Shown here: positions 48,476 to 64,000 of the stretch, piece by piece
How the letters are laid out: every line of letters starts with the position of its first letter
Position numbering within the stretch: the first letter of the stretch is position 1
Assembly: GCA_010279815.1 (NCBI GenBank)
Contig: QEOQ01000207.1
Location: 1,394,078 to 1,458,077 of the forward strand
DNA length: 64,000 bases
Direction of reading: 5' to 3'
Source: Brachionus plicatilis
Lineage: Eukaryota > Rotifera > Eurotatoria > Ploima > Brachionidae
The notes under the pieces: model-generated
Told to the model about the DNA's origin: nothing
The model's input: only the letters and a program-made list of their open reading frames with translations
Database searches by the model: none
Translations under genes and position numbers: made by a program

Positions 48476-49837
48476 CTAGAATTCATTTATAACTCCGTGT
48501 TGTAGAGTAATAAAATTATTTTTATCTTGGGCAAATTTTTCCAACATTTCACTTAATTTTTGTTTTGGTTCCATATAATACTTAAAATAAAATAATTAGC
48601 AAAATTTTTAATTGAAATTTATTAATCAATTTACTTCACTAGCCAAAGCAAAAGTTCCCCAATGAATTGCAAATGTTTTATTCGATCTTACATCCATATG
48701 TATTTTGACAGCTTCCTCTGGATCGACGTGCTGAGGACTCATCATCCATCTAGCAATTTTTTATAATTTTTTCTAAATGATTTTATAAAATAAATTCGTA
48801 CCTTGGTTCGTATGCACCGATTGGAATAAATGAATAATCAAACGGCCCATATTTCTTACCAATTTCTTCGAAAACAGAACAATAGCCCGTATCACCTGCA
48901 AAATAGATTCTAGAACTATTTCCACGAATAATCCAGCCTCCCCAGAGAGCTTTGTTTCTGTCATTAATGCTTCTCGTTGACCAATGTTGAGCAGGCGTAA
49001 AAATAAACTCTAACTCTTTGAATTTTTTGTTTTCCCACCAGTCGAACTCATGAACGTTGTTTGTAATTCCGCAGTTTTTGAACCATTCACCAGTTCCTCT
49101 GCCCACGAACCAATTCACTGGTTCTTTTTGGTCTTTTCCAAATTTTTGATACAAAGCCATAATGCTACCATGATCCAAGTGATCATAATGGTTGTGACTA
49201 ATTATCACAGCATCGACTCTTGGTATTCGATCAATAGTTATAGGAACTGGTCGAAAACGTATCGGACCAGCAAACTGAACTGGAGAAGCTCTTCATAAAA
49301 ATTTTCATTAACTTTTTTTTTCTTAAATTTATTTATACCTTTCTCCAAAAATTGGATCCATAAGAATGATTGTGTTTTCAAAGTTTATCAAACTAGTTGA
49401 ATGTCCGATCCAAATAACTTTGAATTTTTTACTTGTGTCTTCTTCACAAAATTTTTTTATTTCATCATCACTTATTTGATGAACAGGCAAATCTTCGTCG
49501 AGTATTTTGCTGTCAGAAGGAAGATTTGTTCTATCTTTATAAAAAATTTTCCATCTAAATAAATCATAAGAACTTGCCATTTTCCAGGTAGGCCATGGAT
49601 TGTTAAAAACACCATTTTTGAATATCGGTCTAGATAAACCATCAGACTCAATCTTAAATTAACTTTTACTTTTCTATTCAACCACAAAAAACTAAATATT
49701 ACTTTACTGGTTATCTGTTCCACATTGCCATTATTAATCATTTTAATTGCTATTATTACTAAAGAAACCAAACCGACGACAATAAACATATTAGGTAAGT
49801 GCTTTTTGACTCTACATGCAAAATTTTTTCCATTCAT
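48476..49837 (-). CDS. NAPEPLD: N-acyl-phosphatidylethanolamine phospholipase D (NAPE-PLD)
   Basis: Exons 49837..49703, 49652..49339, 49290..48802, 48749..48635 and 48580..48476 join to about 385 residues (human 393). It is a metallo-beta-lactamase-fold zinc hydrolase that releases N-acylethanolamines such as anandamide from NAPE. Visible hallmarks are [31 protein letters not shown], the zinc motif [22 protein letters not shown], the bridging Asp in [20 protein letters not shown] and the last zinc His in [13 protein letters not shown]. All expected metal ligands are present, so it should be active. The N-terminus has an added hydrophobic segment (about residues 16-34, [19 protein letters not shown]), which would anchor it as a membrane protein; the mammalian enzyme lacks a clear one. 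Confidence 0.94.
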
Positions 49838-50685
49838 TTTTTTTTACATAATCTAAAATATTTTAGAAGCAAATTATTATTAACTTATTAATTGATCTAG
49901 AATTATCAATTAACTAAAGTTCTTTGAAATAAATAGTACTTTTTTTTTAAATAATTTAGCAAATAAAAATTCTATTAAGAAAAGTCTGTAGTGTCCATTA
50001 TTTAAACTTACATTAGGAAGGTTGAAAAAGTATAGCTTTGAGCAATAAAAATGTCAAACTATAACCAAACTAGATGAAAAATTATGCCCTAAAATAATCT
50101 TTGAATTTTGGAATAGTAAATGAGAAATTTGGAGCAGAAATAATTAATATTCATCAATAATAATTACAAAAATTATCTTCATTTCAAATGATAAATCGAT
50201 GAAGGAGATTCTAAAGCAAAGAAAGAAACGTCTTGAAAACGATTTTATCATAGCCTTTAACGACTGCAATTTACTTATTTTTTTTAATTTAACTTAAAAA
50301 TTTTTTTCATTTATTTTAATTCAAATTAAAATATCTTAAATAAATCTTGAAAATAAATTGTGATTTTTAAAAGTTAAATTGATCAAAAAATAACTCTTTA
50401 AAATTTTATTTTTTATTATGTTAAGTATTCTATGGATATTAAAAAGTTTAAAAAAATTCAACTATTCATCAGCAAAAACTTTGTTAAAAATGCATCAATG
50501 TGCAAACTATCATATGAAATTTTGAAAATAGAAATCATGTCTAAGACCAAACTAAGCTTAAAATTTTTTTTATTTAAAAAAGAATACAAACTAGAAAAAT
50601 TGAGAAGTTTTTTTTGTTCTATCTTAATACTCCTTGGAGTTAAGCTTAAAATTAAAAAAAATAAAGTTTTTTTCTTTAATTTTAG
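49838..50685. other. Divergent upstream region of NAPE-PLD and the EGF/CBM14 gene
   Basis: An 86-codon Lys/Phe-rich open frame at 50432-50689 is judged non-coding. The right end is a T-rich tract ending TTTTAG directly before the next gene's ATG, so part of this region is probably a 5' UTR intron or outron. Confidence 0.45.
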
Positions 50686-53600
50686 ATGATGCGATATAAA
50701 GCGTTATCTCTGGCAATATTTGCACTTGTTTTCGGTATTCGGATTTGTTTTTAAATAATATATCAAGAATTTAATCATTTTTATTAAGGTGTCATAAGTA
50801 CTGCACCAAAAGCAACATGGATTCCTCAAAGATTGAGAATGAATTCACCTTCTTTATACGAAAATTCAATTAGTCTTTCCCAAAAATCGAAACCGCCTCA
50901 AATTTATCCATCTTATGGTAAAATACAAACAGCTAGTTTTACCAGACCACTTAGTTATGATCAACCACAACAAACCTATGAACAACCACAGGTTTACAAT
51001 CAACCTCAGCAGACTTATGAACAACCACAAGTTTATAGCCAACCTCAGCAGACTTATGAACAACCACAGGTTTACAATCAACCTCAGCAGACTTATGAAC
51101 AACCACAGGTTTATAGCCAACCTCAGCAGACTTATGAACAACCACAGGTTTACAATCAACCTCAGCAGACTTATGAACAACCACAGGTTTACAATCAACC
51201 TCAGCAATCCTATGAACAACCACAGGTTTACAATCAACCTCAGCAAGCCTATGAACAACCACAAGTTTATAACCAACCTCAGCAGACCTATGGGCCAGTA
51301 GGATATAATCCACAACAGCCCTATGTACAGGTATCTTCATGCAATCCAAATCCATGCTTAAATGAAGGAAAATGTGTCGTAAGCGGCAATGGATTCACAT
51401 GTAAATGTCCTTGGGGTTGGGCTGGAACAAAATGTGAAATTTGTCTAACCGAATGTGCATCAAACCCGTGCAAAGCACCCAAAAAGTGTAAGGCCAAATA
51501 TGGAGGTGGTTATGATTGTGTATGTCCTTCAAATAGAGCAGGTGCCAACTGTGAAATATTCAACGATCTGTGCTCATCAAATCCATGCAAAAACGGCGCT
51601 ATTTGCAACCCAGTAGAAGGTGGATCATACACATGCGAATGTAGACAGCCATGGTCCGGACCTTATTGTGATCAAGTTTGGCAAAATCCTTGCACTGATG
51701 AAGCCTTGAGAAACACTGATATTTACCAATACAAAAATCCATGGGACAGACACAGCTACATTGTTTGTGTAGATATAAACAGATATCACACAATGCCATG
51801 TTCGGTCGGAACATACTTTAATGAAAATTTGCATCATTGTGTTCCAGAGGGTTATGACCCACCAGCTTGTCCTCAAAACTATTGCCAAAATAGTGGTGAA
51901 TGTCTAGTAGATGAGTTCAACTTACTTAAATGTGTGTGCAAAAAGGGATTCAGTGGTGACAGATGTGAAGTAAATATTGATGAATGTCTGCTTGAAGGAA
52001 ATTCTAAATGCAGTGGAGGTACTTGTATCGATCAAGTTAATGGTTACTATTGTCAATGTCCTAACGGTGTTGGTCTCAGCTGTCAAGAAACCATAAAAAA
52101 TCCGTGTACCGCTCAACATTTAGAGAATGATAACCATTATCATGAAATTCCATCACAAAATTATAACACTTATATCCACTGTACTGGTGAGAGCACATTT
52201 ACAGTAAATAAATGTGCCGACAATTTATATTGGCATCCAGAAGAAGTTACTTGTACCGTGGAAAAACCAAAGCAAAAATATGGTGCATGCTTAAGTTACC
52301 CATGCAAAAATGGTGGCGAATGCGAAGAAACAGATGGAGTAAACTTTAAATGTCTGTGCAAAAATGGTTACACTGGCGAAACATGTGAACAAATGATCGA
52401 TTATTGTTCGTCAAATCCATGCCAAAATGGAGGTAGATGCTTGTCATATGCTGGTGGATACACTTGTGTTTGCCAAGATAAAGTGATTGATGATTGTTGC
52501 TGCAATGGAGTTTTGAATCCTTGTCCAACTAGAGGTGAACTAGTGCCAGGTGTAAACAACTATTTCCCGCATTTATTTAAAAATAAATATATTCATTGTG
52601 ACTTTGATGGACGAGCATTTGTAAGATCATGTGCCGCAACGACAAATTGGCATCAAGATGTTTTATCATGCTTGCCTGATAATTTCAAAATAGATAAAAA
52701 TTATTTACATGATAATGTGCAACCATACGGTACTGAAGCTTATGGATATAACATAGGAAACAAAAATAAACAAGAAGAAAGACAACAATCGTATGAAGCA
52801 CCAAGACAACCAAAACAACCATCTTATGAAATTGCACAACAACCACAGCAGCCTTCATACAGTGCACCAAGACAGCCATCTTATGAAGTTCCACAACAAC
52901 CAAAACTACCAAAACAGCCAGAACAGTCATCTTATGAAGCACCAAAACAGCCGGAACAGCCATCTTATGAAGCACTAATACAGCCAGAGCAGCCATCTTA
53001 TGAAGTTCCACAACAACCAAAACAGCCATCATATGAAGTACCAAAGCAGCCAGAACAGCCATCTTATGAAGCACCAAAACAGCCAGAGCAGCAATCTTAT
53101 GAAGTTCCTCAACAGCCAAAAAAGCCATCATATGAAGTACCAAAGCAGCCAGAACAACCATCTTATGTAGTTCCACAACAACCAAAACAGCCATCATATG
53201 AAGTACCAAAGCAGCCAGAACAGCCATCTTATGAAGCACCAAAACAGCCAGAGCAGCAATCTTATGAAGTTCCTCAACAACCAAAAAAGCCATCATATGA
53301 AGTACCAAAGCAGCCAGAACAACCATCTTATGTAGTTCCACAACAACCAAAACAGCCAGAGCAGCCATCTTATGTAGTTCCACAACAACCAAAACAGCCA
53401 GAGCAGCCATCTTATGAAGTTCCTCAACAACCTCAGCAGCCTTCATACAGTGCACCAAAACAGCCAGAACAACCAAAACAGCCAGAGCAGCCATCTTATG
53501 AAGTTCCTCAACAACCAAAACAGCCATCATATGAAGTACCAAAGCAGCCAGAACAACCATCTTATGTAGTTCCACAACAACCAAAACAGCCAGAGCAGCC

Positions 53601-54135
53601 ATCTTATGAAGTTCCTCAACAACCTCAGCAGCCTTCATACAGTGCGCCAAAACAACCAGAACAGCCATCATATGAACCACCAAAGCAGTCAGAGCAGCCA
53701 TCTTACGGCGTTCCACAACAGCCATCATATCAAGTTTCACAACAACCACAACAAGTTTCCTATAATGCACCACAACAACTACAACAAGCTTCCTATAACG
53801 CACCACAACAACCAAGACAACCATCTTATGAAGTACCACAACAGCTCTTTTACAACGCCCCTCAACAACCTGGACAGGTTTCATACACTGCTCCAATGCA
53901 ACCAAGGCAACAAGCATACAATGCTCAACAGCCTTCCTATGTTCCTCAACAGCAGCAATATTCATTACCAGTTCCTCAAAATCCCCGTCAGTCTTCTTCT
54001 TTTAATTCCTTTAATCGGACACCCCAGCAGTCTTTTTCACCTTTCCCACAGGCTCAAACATACAATTCAAATAAAGAATCATCTGTATCATCCCAAAATC
54101 TATCTTGGCAACCACGATTAAATAAATATTTTTAA
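50686..54135 (+). CDS. Secreted EGF/chitin-binding protein with Pro-Gln-Tyr repeat arms
   Basis: Exon 1 (50686..50734, signal peptide MMRYKALSLAIFALVFG) and exon 2 (50789..54135) join over a 54-base intron, giving about 1,131 residues. Residues about 73-184 are eight copies and one partial copy of a 13-residue unit, YNQPQQTYEQPQV. A Cys-rich core (about 195-645) follows: EGF-like domains (for example NPNPCLNEGKC, SSNPCKNGAIC, CKNGYTGETCE and a calcium-type NIDEC) interspersed with three CBM14-type modules (NPCTDEALR, NPCTAQHLE, NPCPTRGEL). The last 440 residues are a second array of PSYEVPQQPKQPEQ-type units. EGF plus CBM14 suggests a chitin- and protein-binding extracellular matrix role. Tyr/Pro/Gln repeats recall cross-linkable cuticle or adhesive proteins. 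This is inference; no orthologue is recognised. Confidence 0.88.
50956..51291 (+). repeat. 39-bp coding minisatellite, N-terminal arm
   Basis: Eight tandem 39-base units plus a partial ninth encode Y(N/S/D)QPQQ(T/S/A)YEQPQV. Nucleotide identity between units is very high, with alternating YNQ and YSQ versions, which implies recent expansion by unequal exchange. Confidence 0.9.
52785..53970 (+). repeat. Coding repeat array, C-terminal arm
   Basis: Degenerate units of about 11-14 residues (PSYEVPQQPKQ, PSYEAPKQPEQ, PSYVVPQQPKQ) are arranged in larger near-identical blocks; for example, 53029-53190 is almost repeated at 53191-53351. The pattern shows nested duplication. It also opens long meaningless frames on other strands. 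Confidence 0.9.
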
Positions 54136-57100
54136 AAATTTATCATATAAGTTTTTAATAATTTGGTTTTTTTATTTTCTGTTTTTTAGTTTATTTTCGT
54201 ATACTTTTAAACCGAGGTTTTAAAAAAAATTTGTATTCATATAGCTTTTCAAATCTTAAATAAAACAGTTATTCAATACTAAATCTTTACACATTCATTT
54301 GTTTTTGAAAATTGAGAGCCTAAAAGCAAAAAAAAATGATTTTAAGAAATTTAAATTTCAATTGAACATTGATTAAAATTAATCAATTATTCAACTGGCA
54401 GCCAGGAATACTGTATTTTGAAACTTGAAGTATAGGCAAAAGTGTCAAATTTGTTAATTATAGTTTATTATTATGTAATAGAAATATAAATAATTGAGTT
54501 AAAATAAATAAATAAAATACTTTTATTGGAAAAATAAAATCTAAATTTAAAGTTTTGTTTTAACTTAGGGGCAAGCAGGTTCATCTAGCACAATAATACT
54601 ATTTTTGTTTAAGAATTGAGTAAAAAACCTTTTTCCAACTTTGATTCAGTACTCAGCCTTTAAAAGGAGCAATTAAAATCGATATCACCAAATTTTAAAT
54701 ATAAAAGTCCAGTTTTTATTTATTTTTGGCTAGGATTAAATGAATAACAGAATATATTAATATAAAAGCAAAATGAATTAATTTTAGAACAAATAAAATA
54801 AAAGTGAAACAGAAAAAAAATTATTTTGAGATTTTTATTATTGAATGAATCGAAAACAAAAATGAAGAAAAAAAACAAAAAGAATAAAACAAGAAAAAAT
54901 AAAAAAATTATTTCTGATGAACAAGAGCAGGGAGAGCTTTAGCTGGGTGTCCCCTTTTTAATTTTGCATTAAGTGGGACACTTTTAGCTTGAGGGGCACT
55001 TTGCACAAATTAAATCTAATACCAAAAAATACCAAATGTTTACAAAAATAATATTTGGCAAAAGTGCTACATGAACACTTACTCAGCATCCAGTTATTAA
55101 AGTTCATTTCATCTTTCCATATTTCTGAGATACTCTCAACATAATAATCAAAAATCAAAAAAAATCAAGTTGAATTTGAAAATCGTTTTTAGAAGTTAGT
55201 GTTTTACAACCAATGTAATACACGTCTTCATTGGCAATTTTACATGATTGTCTTGTAGCATAAAAACTCATATTGAATCCATCAACCCATGTTTGAAGCG
55301 GAATAGTTGGCACTGATACAAATTCTTTCGGGTGGAGATTTTGTTAATTTTGTTAGATTGAATATTTTACGACCATTTCTTTTTCAAGTATCAACAAAAA
55401 ACGACCAAGACTAAAAAAGTATTAGTTCTTATATAGTGATAGAAAAGGAAACCCATTCCAGAGATAAAATAAAAAAAGAAGCCTATCAGAGATGAAAATA
55501 ATTCAAAATACAATTTAGTCGTCAATAAGTTTATTTGTCACTAATTAACTCTTTTTGTTTTTTTTTAAAACGATTTTGTTTTTGTTTCATTTTTATTGTT
55601 CCAACATTAAATTTTAGTCTTTATTTATTTGTATTTTTGCAGCGATTTTTAATTTTTTTCTCCTCATATTAAATTAAATTACTCAAGCATTTTTAAAAGG
55701 TTATTTAAAAAAAATTTTGTAACAAATAAATATTGAAAATTCAATTACAATTCTATTCCAATAATTTTACTCTAGGCTCCAGTTATCGGGCCAAATTTAG
55801 TAAAAAAAATGAAATTTTATTTTTTAGTGAATTGAGTTTACCAATTATCCAAGGAACGTATTCATAGGTTTCAAAGATCGAAAAACATGAATTTGAGGCA
55901 AAAAAATTGCCAGATCACTTTGAAGCTAGATTTGAAAATATATATTACTGTCAAAAATTCGAAAAATTCAGAATTTAATTATTTCCTTGAATTAATAAAA
56001 GTCACTTATATTAAAAAATGGTCTAAGAGTTCAAAAACTTAGCTGGTTTTTAATTTTTGTGATTATTACAATATTAAAATAGGGAAAACATTTAAAATGA
56101 GTCTTGTTAAATAAAGTAATATTATTAAATATAAATATCTATTTTAATCAAAAATATTTCGAATTTTAAAAACTCTTGTTAAATTTAAAGATAAATTTTG
56201 TGAACAAAAAAATAATTGAATTGAAGTTTTAAAATAGCGATTTTGGATCATTAAATTAACATTCATAAGAATAAAAAATTTAGTCGAATAACATATAAAG
56301 TGTGTCAAAAAATTAACTAGCTCCTTAAATAATGTTTTTCAATAATTTTTTGAATTTATATTTAAATTAAAAAAAAATTGGATTCTAAAAATTTTTTTCG
56401 TTTTCTTTTAATTATCAATTTATTTTAGATTGATTTTATTATTTTTTTCTGAAGGATCTTTTGCTAAATCAAAATATTCACAAATAAAATATTAAAATTT
56501 TTACTTGACAGCAGACTGTATATTTCAAATTGTGATTAAATTTGGTCTAAATTCCGCAACTTTTTAGTTACTTTAAGTAACTAAAAAGTTGAAGCCTTTT
56601 GAGTGATGTGAGATTTAAAAAGCACAATACGATGACGTATTAAAACTTGACTCTTAAATTTTAAGAAACCTTTCTACTTTTTATTTTTGTTAAACAAGCT
56701 ATTAAAAATTCTTAGAAACAAAGTCTTAATTTTAAAATTTGTGTTTCAACTGTAATTTAACTTTTGATCAACTTTTTTCTCAAACACTTTTTAAACTTTT
56801 TAAGTATAAAACTTAGATTTAAATTTTAAATCTAAAATAAACACTTTTTTTTATTTTTATTCAATGAGAAAGAAAAAAATTATTTAATTTAAACAATCTT
56901 TATTTGTTTAAAGTGGGTAAAAAAATATTTTAAAATGTTAGAAAAATATATATTCACTAAGAAACAAAGATGATTAAATTGAAAAAAAAATAGATTAGTT
57001 TTTTTTTCCTAAAATCTTCATCTCACTTTTTAATCAAAAAAAAAAAAAGAATTCTGCGAGAAACAAAAATAAACCGATTTAAAATGAATTAATGAACCCA

Positions 57101-57275
57101 GTGTTGATGGGCCAAAATTTTTGATTATCATATTTATATCGGCACGAACCGATTCGTACAAATTAACAATATTGAACTGCAAGCAGACTCAAACAAATAA
57201 ACATTTAAAAATTGATTTGAATACAATTTGATTTCAAATTGTTTTGAAAGATAAAAATCAATTGTCAAACTTTGT
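54136..57275. other. Convergent intergenic region
   Basis: This lies between the 3' ends of the EGF/CBM14 gene and the HUNK-type gene. The only recognised content is the SWIM zinc-finger remnant at 54908-55340. Confidence 0.5.
54908..55340 (-). pseudogene. SWIM zinc-finger (MULE-type transposase-like) remnant
   Basis: The minus strand, with at least two frameshifts, reads LHPKEFVSVPTIPLQTWVDG then FNMSFYATRQSCKIANEDVY, later SEIWKDEMNFNNWMLSKCSC followed by STFAKYYFCKHLV, then VPLKLKVSHLMQ and, in another frame, KLKRGHPAKALPALVHQK. The CxCx(n)CxH arrangement (CSC..FCKH) is a SWIM zinc finger. A following KRGRP-like basic tail is the usual end of SWIM proteins in Mutator-like transposases. 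The transposase core is not seen. Breaks in frame mark it as decayed. Confidence 0.65.
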
Positions 57276-61297
<4,022 letters not shown>

Positions 61298-64000
61298 TTT
61301 GGTTTCGTCACTTATTTTATTGTGTTTCTCTAATTGCTTAATTTTCAATTTGTCGCATATTTTTTTTTAAATTTTATTTCTATTTAAAATTTTAAAAGTG
61401 TTGAAAGTTTATTTTTTTGGAGGTGATCACTTCTCCGGCTTTAGCATTACATAAAATCAAGTTTGGGTTAAGCAAATCCAGAGCTGAAAAAACTAATTTT
61501 AATTAATGTAAAATTGGGTTCAAAATTGTCCAAAGAAAAAACTTAGGTGAACAAAAAAAAGAAAATAATTTGCTCATTGTAAATTTTCAAATTTTTCGCT
61601 AGTTTATAATTAATTTGAACAAAATAGAACTTGAATTTTCTATTATTAATATTGAGTAATTTCTTTTATTTTTGTTAAAAAATTTGGCTAAATTTCGATT
61701 AAAAACGATAGGGAAATTTAATAAATAATTAAAAGTTAGTCTATTGTATTTGTTATGGCCGGGAGCGGGTGCGGCTACGTAACATTTTCGAATCATTAAT
61801 TTACAAGCTCATCTATAAGCTCCAAATAATTTGGTTACTATAGAGAACTATAAATGTTTTTTTTTTTAGGTTTTTTTCTGAAAAAATCAGAAAATATTTT
61901 GTTTGAAAATTAACGCTTTAGAAAAAAATTAAAAGTTTTATGAATAAAATTTCTCTATTTTTAATTTTAGCTCTAGCTTTGTCATTGCTCTGAAGAAAAC
62001 CTATTAATTATTTGGTGCACTTATTCTCCGATTTATATAAGTCAAGCGATTAAAAAACGAATCATAAGCTATTAAATTTATTTTCTTGAAGAAAAATAGC
62101 CCCGATTCATTCGAGGTAAAAATTTGATATCCTCAAAAAAACTACCTTGGAAAAAATTAATTTGAAATTTCCGTTTTTTTAAATTTAAATAATTCTCAAA
62201 TCCATTAAAATAATTATCTGAACTCTTTTCTTCTGAAACAAAAAATTTAAGCAAAATTTTTTGTTGTAGTTTAAGAATCTGACGTTTTAGTCCGCACTTG
62301 TTACTAATGCTTCTTTTTTAAATGATTGATATCATTTGTCATCTAACTCCCAGCAATCATTAAAACCAAAGAAAAAAATTTAATTCTTAAAAGCAATTAA
62401 AGTAGAAAAATAACTTCGGGCCCGAAAAGAGTTTTTTTTCTATTTTAAAATGATATCAAAAATTATCTCGAATATCAAATTTAACTGATAAATAAATTTT
62501 CATTCTTAAATTTGATCCTTAGAGCCAAAAAAACTAATGAAATGAATACAACAAACTAATTTTGTGCTATTCTTGGCATTAGGAACTGTGATCAGGTAAA
62601 TTTTTAAAGGTGTGAAATCGAAAGTGAGCCCTAAATTTCTTGAGGTCGAATTTTAGTTCCAAATCTGACTTTTAGAATTTTAGAATTTTCATTTTCGACC
62701 GCAAAACAAATTAATAATTTATGCTCAGAGACAAAAAAATTTAAACTATCGGCTACTAATTCTAAAGCTTAGCGACTACGAGAGGACTTGAAATCTGAAG
62801 AGGCTTTTACTATTTGAATTTTTAAATAAAATTTTAAAAAAATATATTCAAATACGGCTGAGAATAAAATTTTATAAAAATAGAAAAATTACAAATAATT
62901 ACTTAGAATAATTTGTTTATAATATTGCCCAAAAGAATAACTGAACACAAACAAAATCGAAAATTGTTAAAGAACAAAATAAAGAATTTACAATCAATTA
63001 AGTAATTTGATTGCTGAAAGCTTTAGACCTTTTTTTTTTATTTCACTTGAATTCTGCATATGGCAAAAGAGAATAACAGAGTACGAGGTAAGAAATGGTT
63101 TTGTTAAATGAAAAAACTTAAATAACTTTGGAGATTTGGCCAAAATTTATTTAGTTACTTAGTTTATAAGAATTTTCGATTCTTTTTTTTAATCAAAGCG
63201 AAACTAGTTTGGAGACCTTTTTGTTTTGTTTTCAATTCCATTAAAAACAAAAACCTTTCATATTTGTAATAATTTCATTTATTGATGTTTTACGTAAATT
63301 TTTTTTTTAACAAAAAACAACAGTCATCTCACTGCTAGAACCTCTTTTCTCGGTAAATTTATTTACCCAACTCTTATTGCCAGTTAAAAAAATAAACAAT
63401 GGCGATTAATTTTAACTTTTTTTTTTAATTACATCATTCTAAGCTTAAAACAATCATCAAGTGAAGAATCGTTGGCTTACAATTTCATATTTGTCATTTA
63501 AAATAAGTTAATTAAATTTCTTAATCAAAATTTTTAAATAAAGGATTGTAGCATGCACCTAGTAAAAAACTAGATATTGTGATTTTGAACATCTTGAGAC
63601 AATTTTTTATATTTGATTTAAGAAAAAACATGTTAATTTTCATGTTTTGAAAAGAAAAAAATTACAAATAGTTTTTTAACAAAGCTTTGGTAGAAAAATG
63701 GTAAATAAACAATACAGACAATCTAATAATTAAACTATTTGTAGTTTTGCATAGCGTTCCAACTTAATCTAAAATGTTCTATTTGATTATTTAATTTCTT
63801 TCTCTAGGTATTTGCTTAAACTGATACTCAAAGCTGATATATTTAGCTTTGAATAAAAATTATTGAGAAAGTTTAAGTCATGAAATTTATCACAAAAGCT
63901 CTAAACTTAACATAGAGCTGATTTAGCTTTAGTCATATTTTTTAATCTAAAAAAATTATTTAATTCGATCTCAGATTTCATTTAAACTATATCTCTCGTA
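61298..64000. other. Upstream region of the HUNK-type gene; no gene seen
   Basis: The region is AT-rich with no supported exon. One small GC-rich patch (GGCCGGGAGCGGGTGCGGCT at about 61756-61775) stands out and is unexplained. An untranslated first exon of the kinase gene could lie here. Confidence 0.45.

Noticed and set aside
50432..50689. 86-codon frame upstream of the EGF/CBM14 gene
   Set aside because: Low-complexity Lys/Phe/Leu content; it ends in the pyrimidine tract of a splice acceptor.
50866..51355. Three overlapping open frames over the N-terminal repeat arm
   Set aside because: Same cause: a 39-base repeat is divisible by three, so every frame free of stops in one unit stays open in all.
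52685..53965. 426-codon open frame on the minus strand, Val/Leu/His/Met-rich
   Set aside because: It is the antisense image of the Pro/Gln/Tyr coding repeats. Repeat periodicity keeps other frames open, and the peptide has no domain structure.

Overview
The window looks like nuclear DNA of a small AT-rich invertebrate animal. Genes have spliceosomal introns with GT..AG borders, many only about 48-60 bases long. Coding exons stand out as islands of higher G+C in very AT-rich DNA, and the standard code applies. The gene set (muscarinic receptor, CPEB1, ELP1, HUNK kinase, NAPE-PLD, basigin, PEX11-gamma, cuticle-type chitin-binding proteins) is metazoan. AT content, tiny introns and the chitin-binding/EGF matrix proteins fit a monogonont rotifer such as Brachionus best, but this is inference and no marker gene here proves it.

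Layout. 0.9-3.6 kb (-): PTB-domain scaffold protein with a foldback element in its intron. 4.7-6.65 kb (+): TMEM242, then TAF1A, whose start codon overlaps the TMEM242 stop (TAATG). 6.9-7.35 kb (-): decayed non-LTR reverse transcriptase. 8.5-9.7 kb (-): DNAJA1-type co-chaperone. 11.2-11.9 kb: pogo-like deletion derivative with TIRs and TA duplication. 12.7-13.6 kb (-): basigin/neuroplastin-type Ig protein. 15.2-18 kb: repeat nest with two interleaved inverted repeats. 18.6-22.3 kb (-): two secreted chitin-binding proteins, one mucin-like. 25.1-27.0 kb (+): muscarinic acetylcholine receptor, followed after 205 bases by PEX11-gamma (27.2-30.6 kb). 30.6-35.7 kb: no gene seen. 35.7-35.9 kb (-): 57-residue membrane microprotein. 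36.6-39.8 kb (+): CPEB1. 42.7-48.2 kb (-): ELP1 in 17 exons. 48.5-49.8 kb (-): NAPE-PLD. 50.7-54.1 kb (+): secreted EGF/chitin-binding protein with two large Pro/Gln/Tyr repeat blocks. 54.9-55.3 kb (-): SWIM zinc-finger transposase remnant. 57.3-61.3 kb (-): HUNK-type kinase. 61.3-64 kb: no gene seen.

Most genes are unrelated housekeeping or signalling genes. Two themes recur. Three same-strand neighbours are unusually tight (TMEM242/TAF1A, receptor/PEX11G, NAPE-PLD/ELP1), which suggests operon-like or dicistronic transcription. Three secreted chitin-binding proteins carry low-complexity tails and are probably cuticle or extracellular-matrix components. Exon structures were read by eye from reading frame, splice borders and family resemblance, so individual borders should be treated as predictions.
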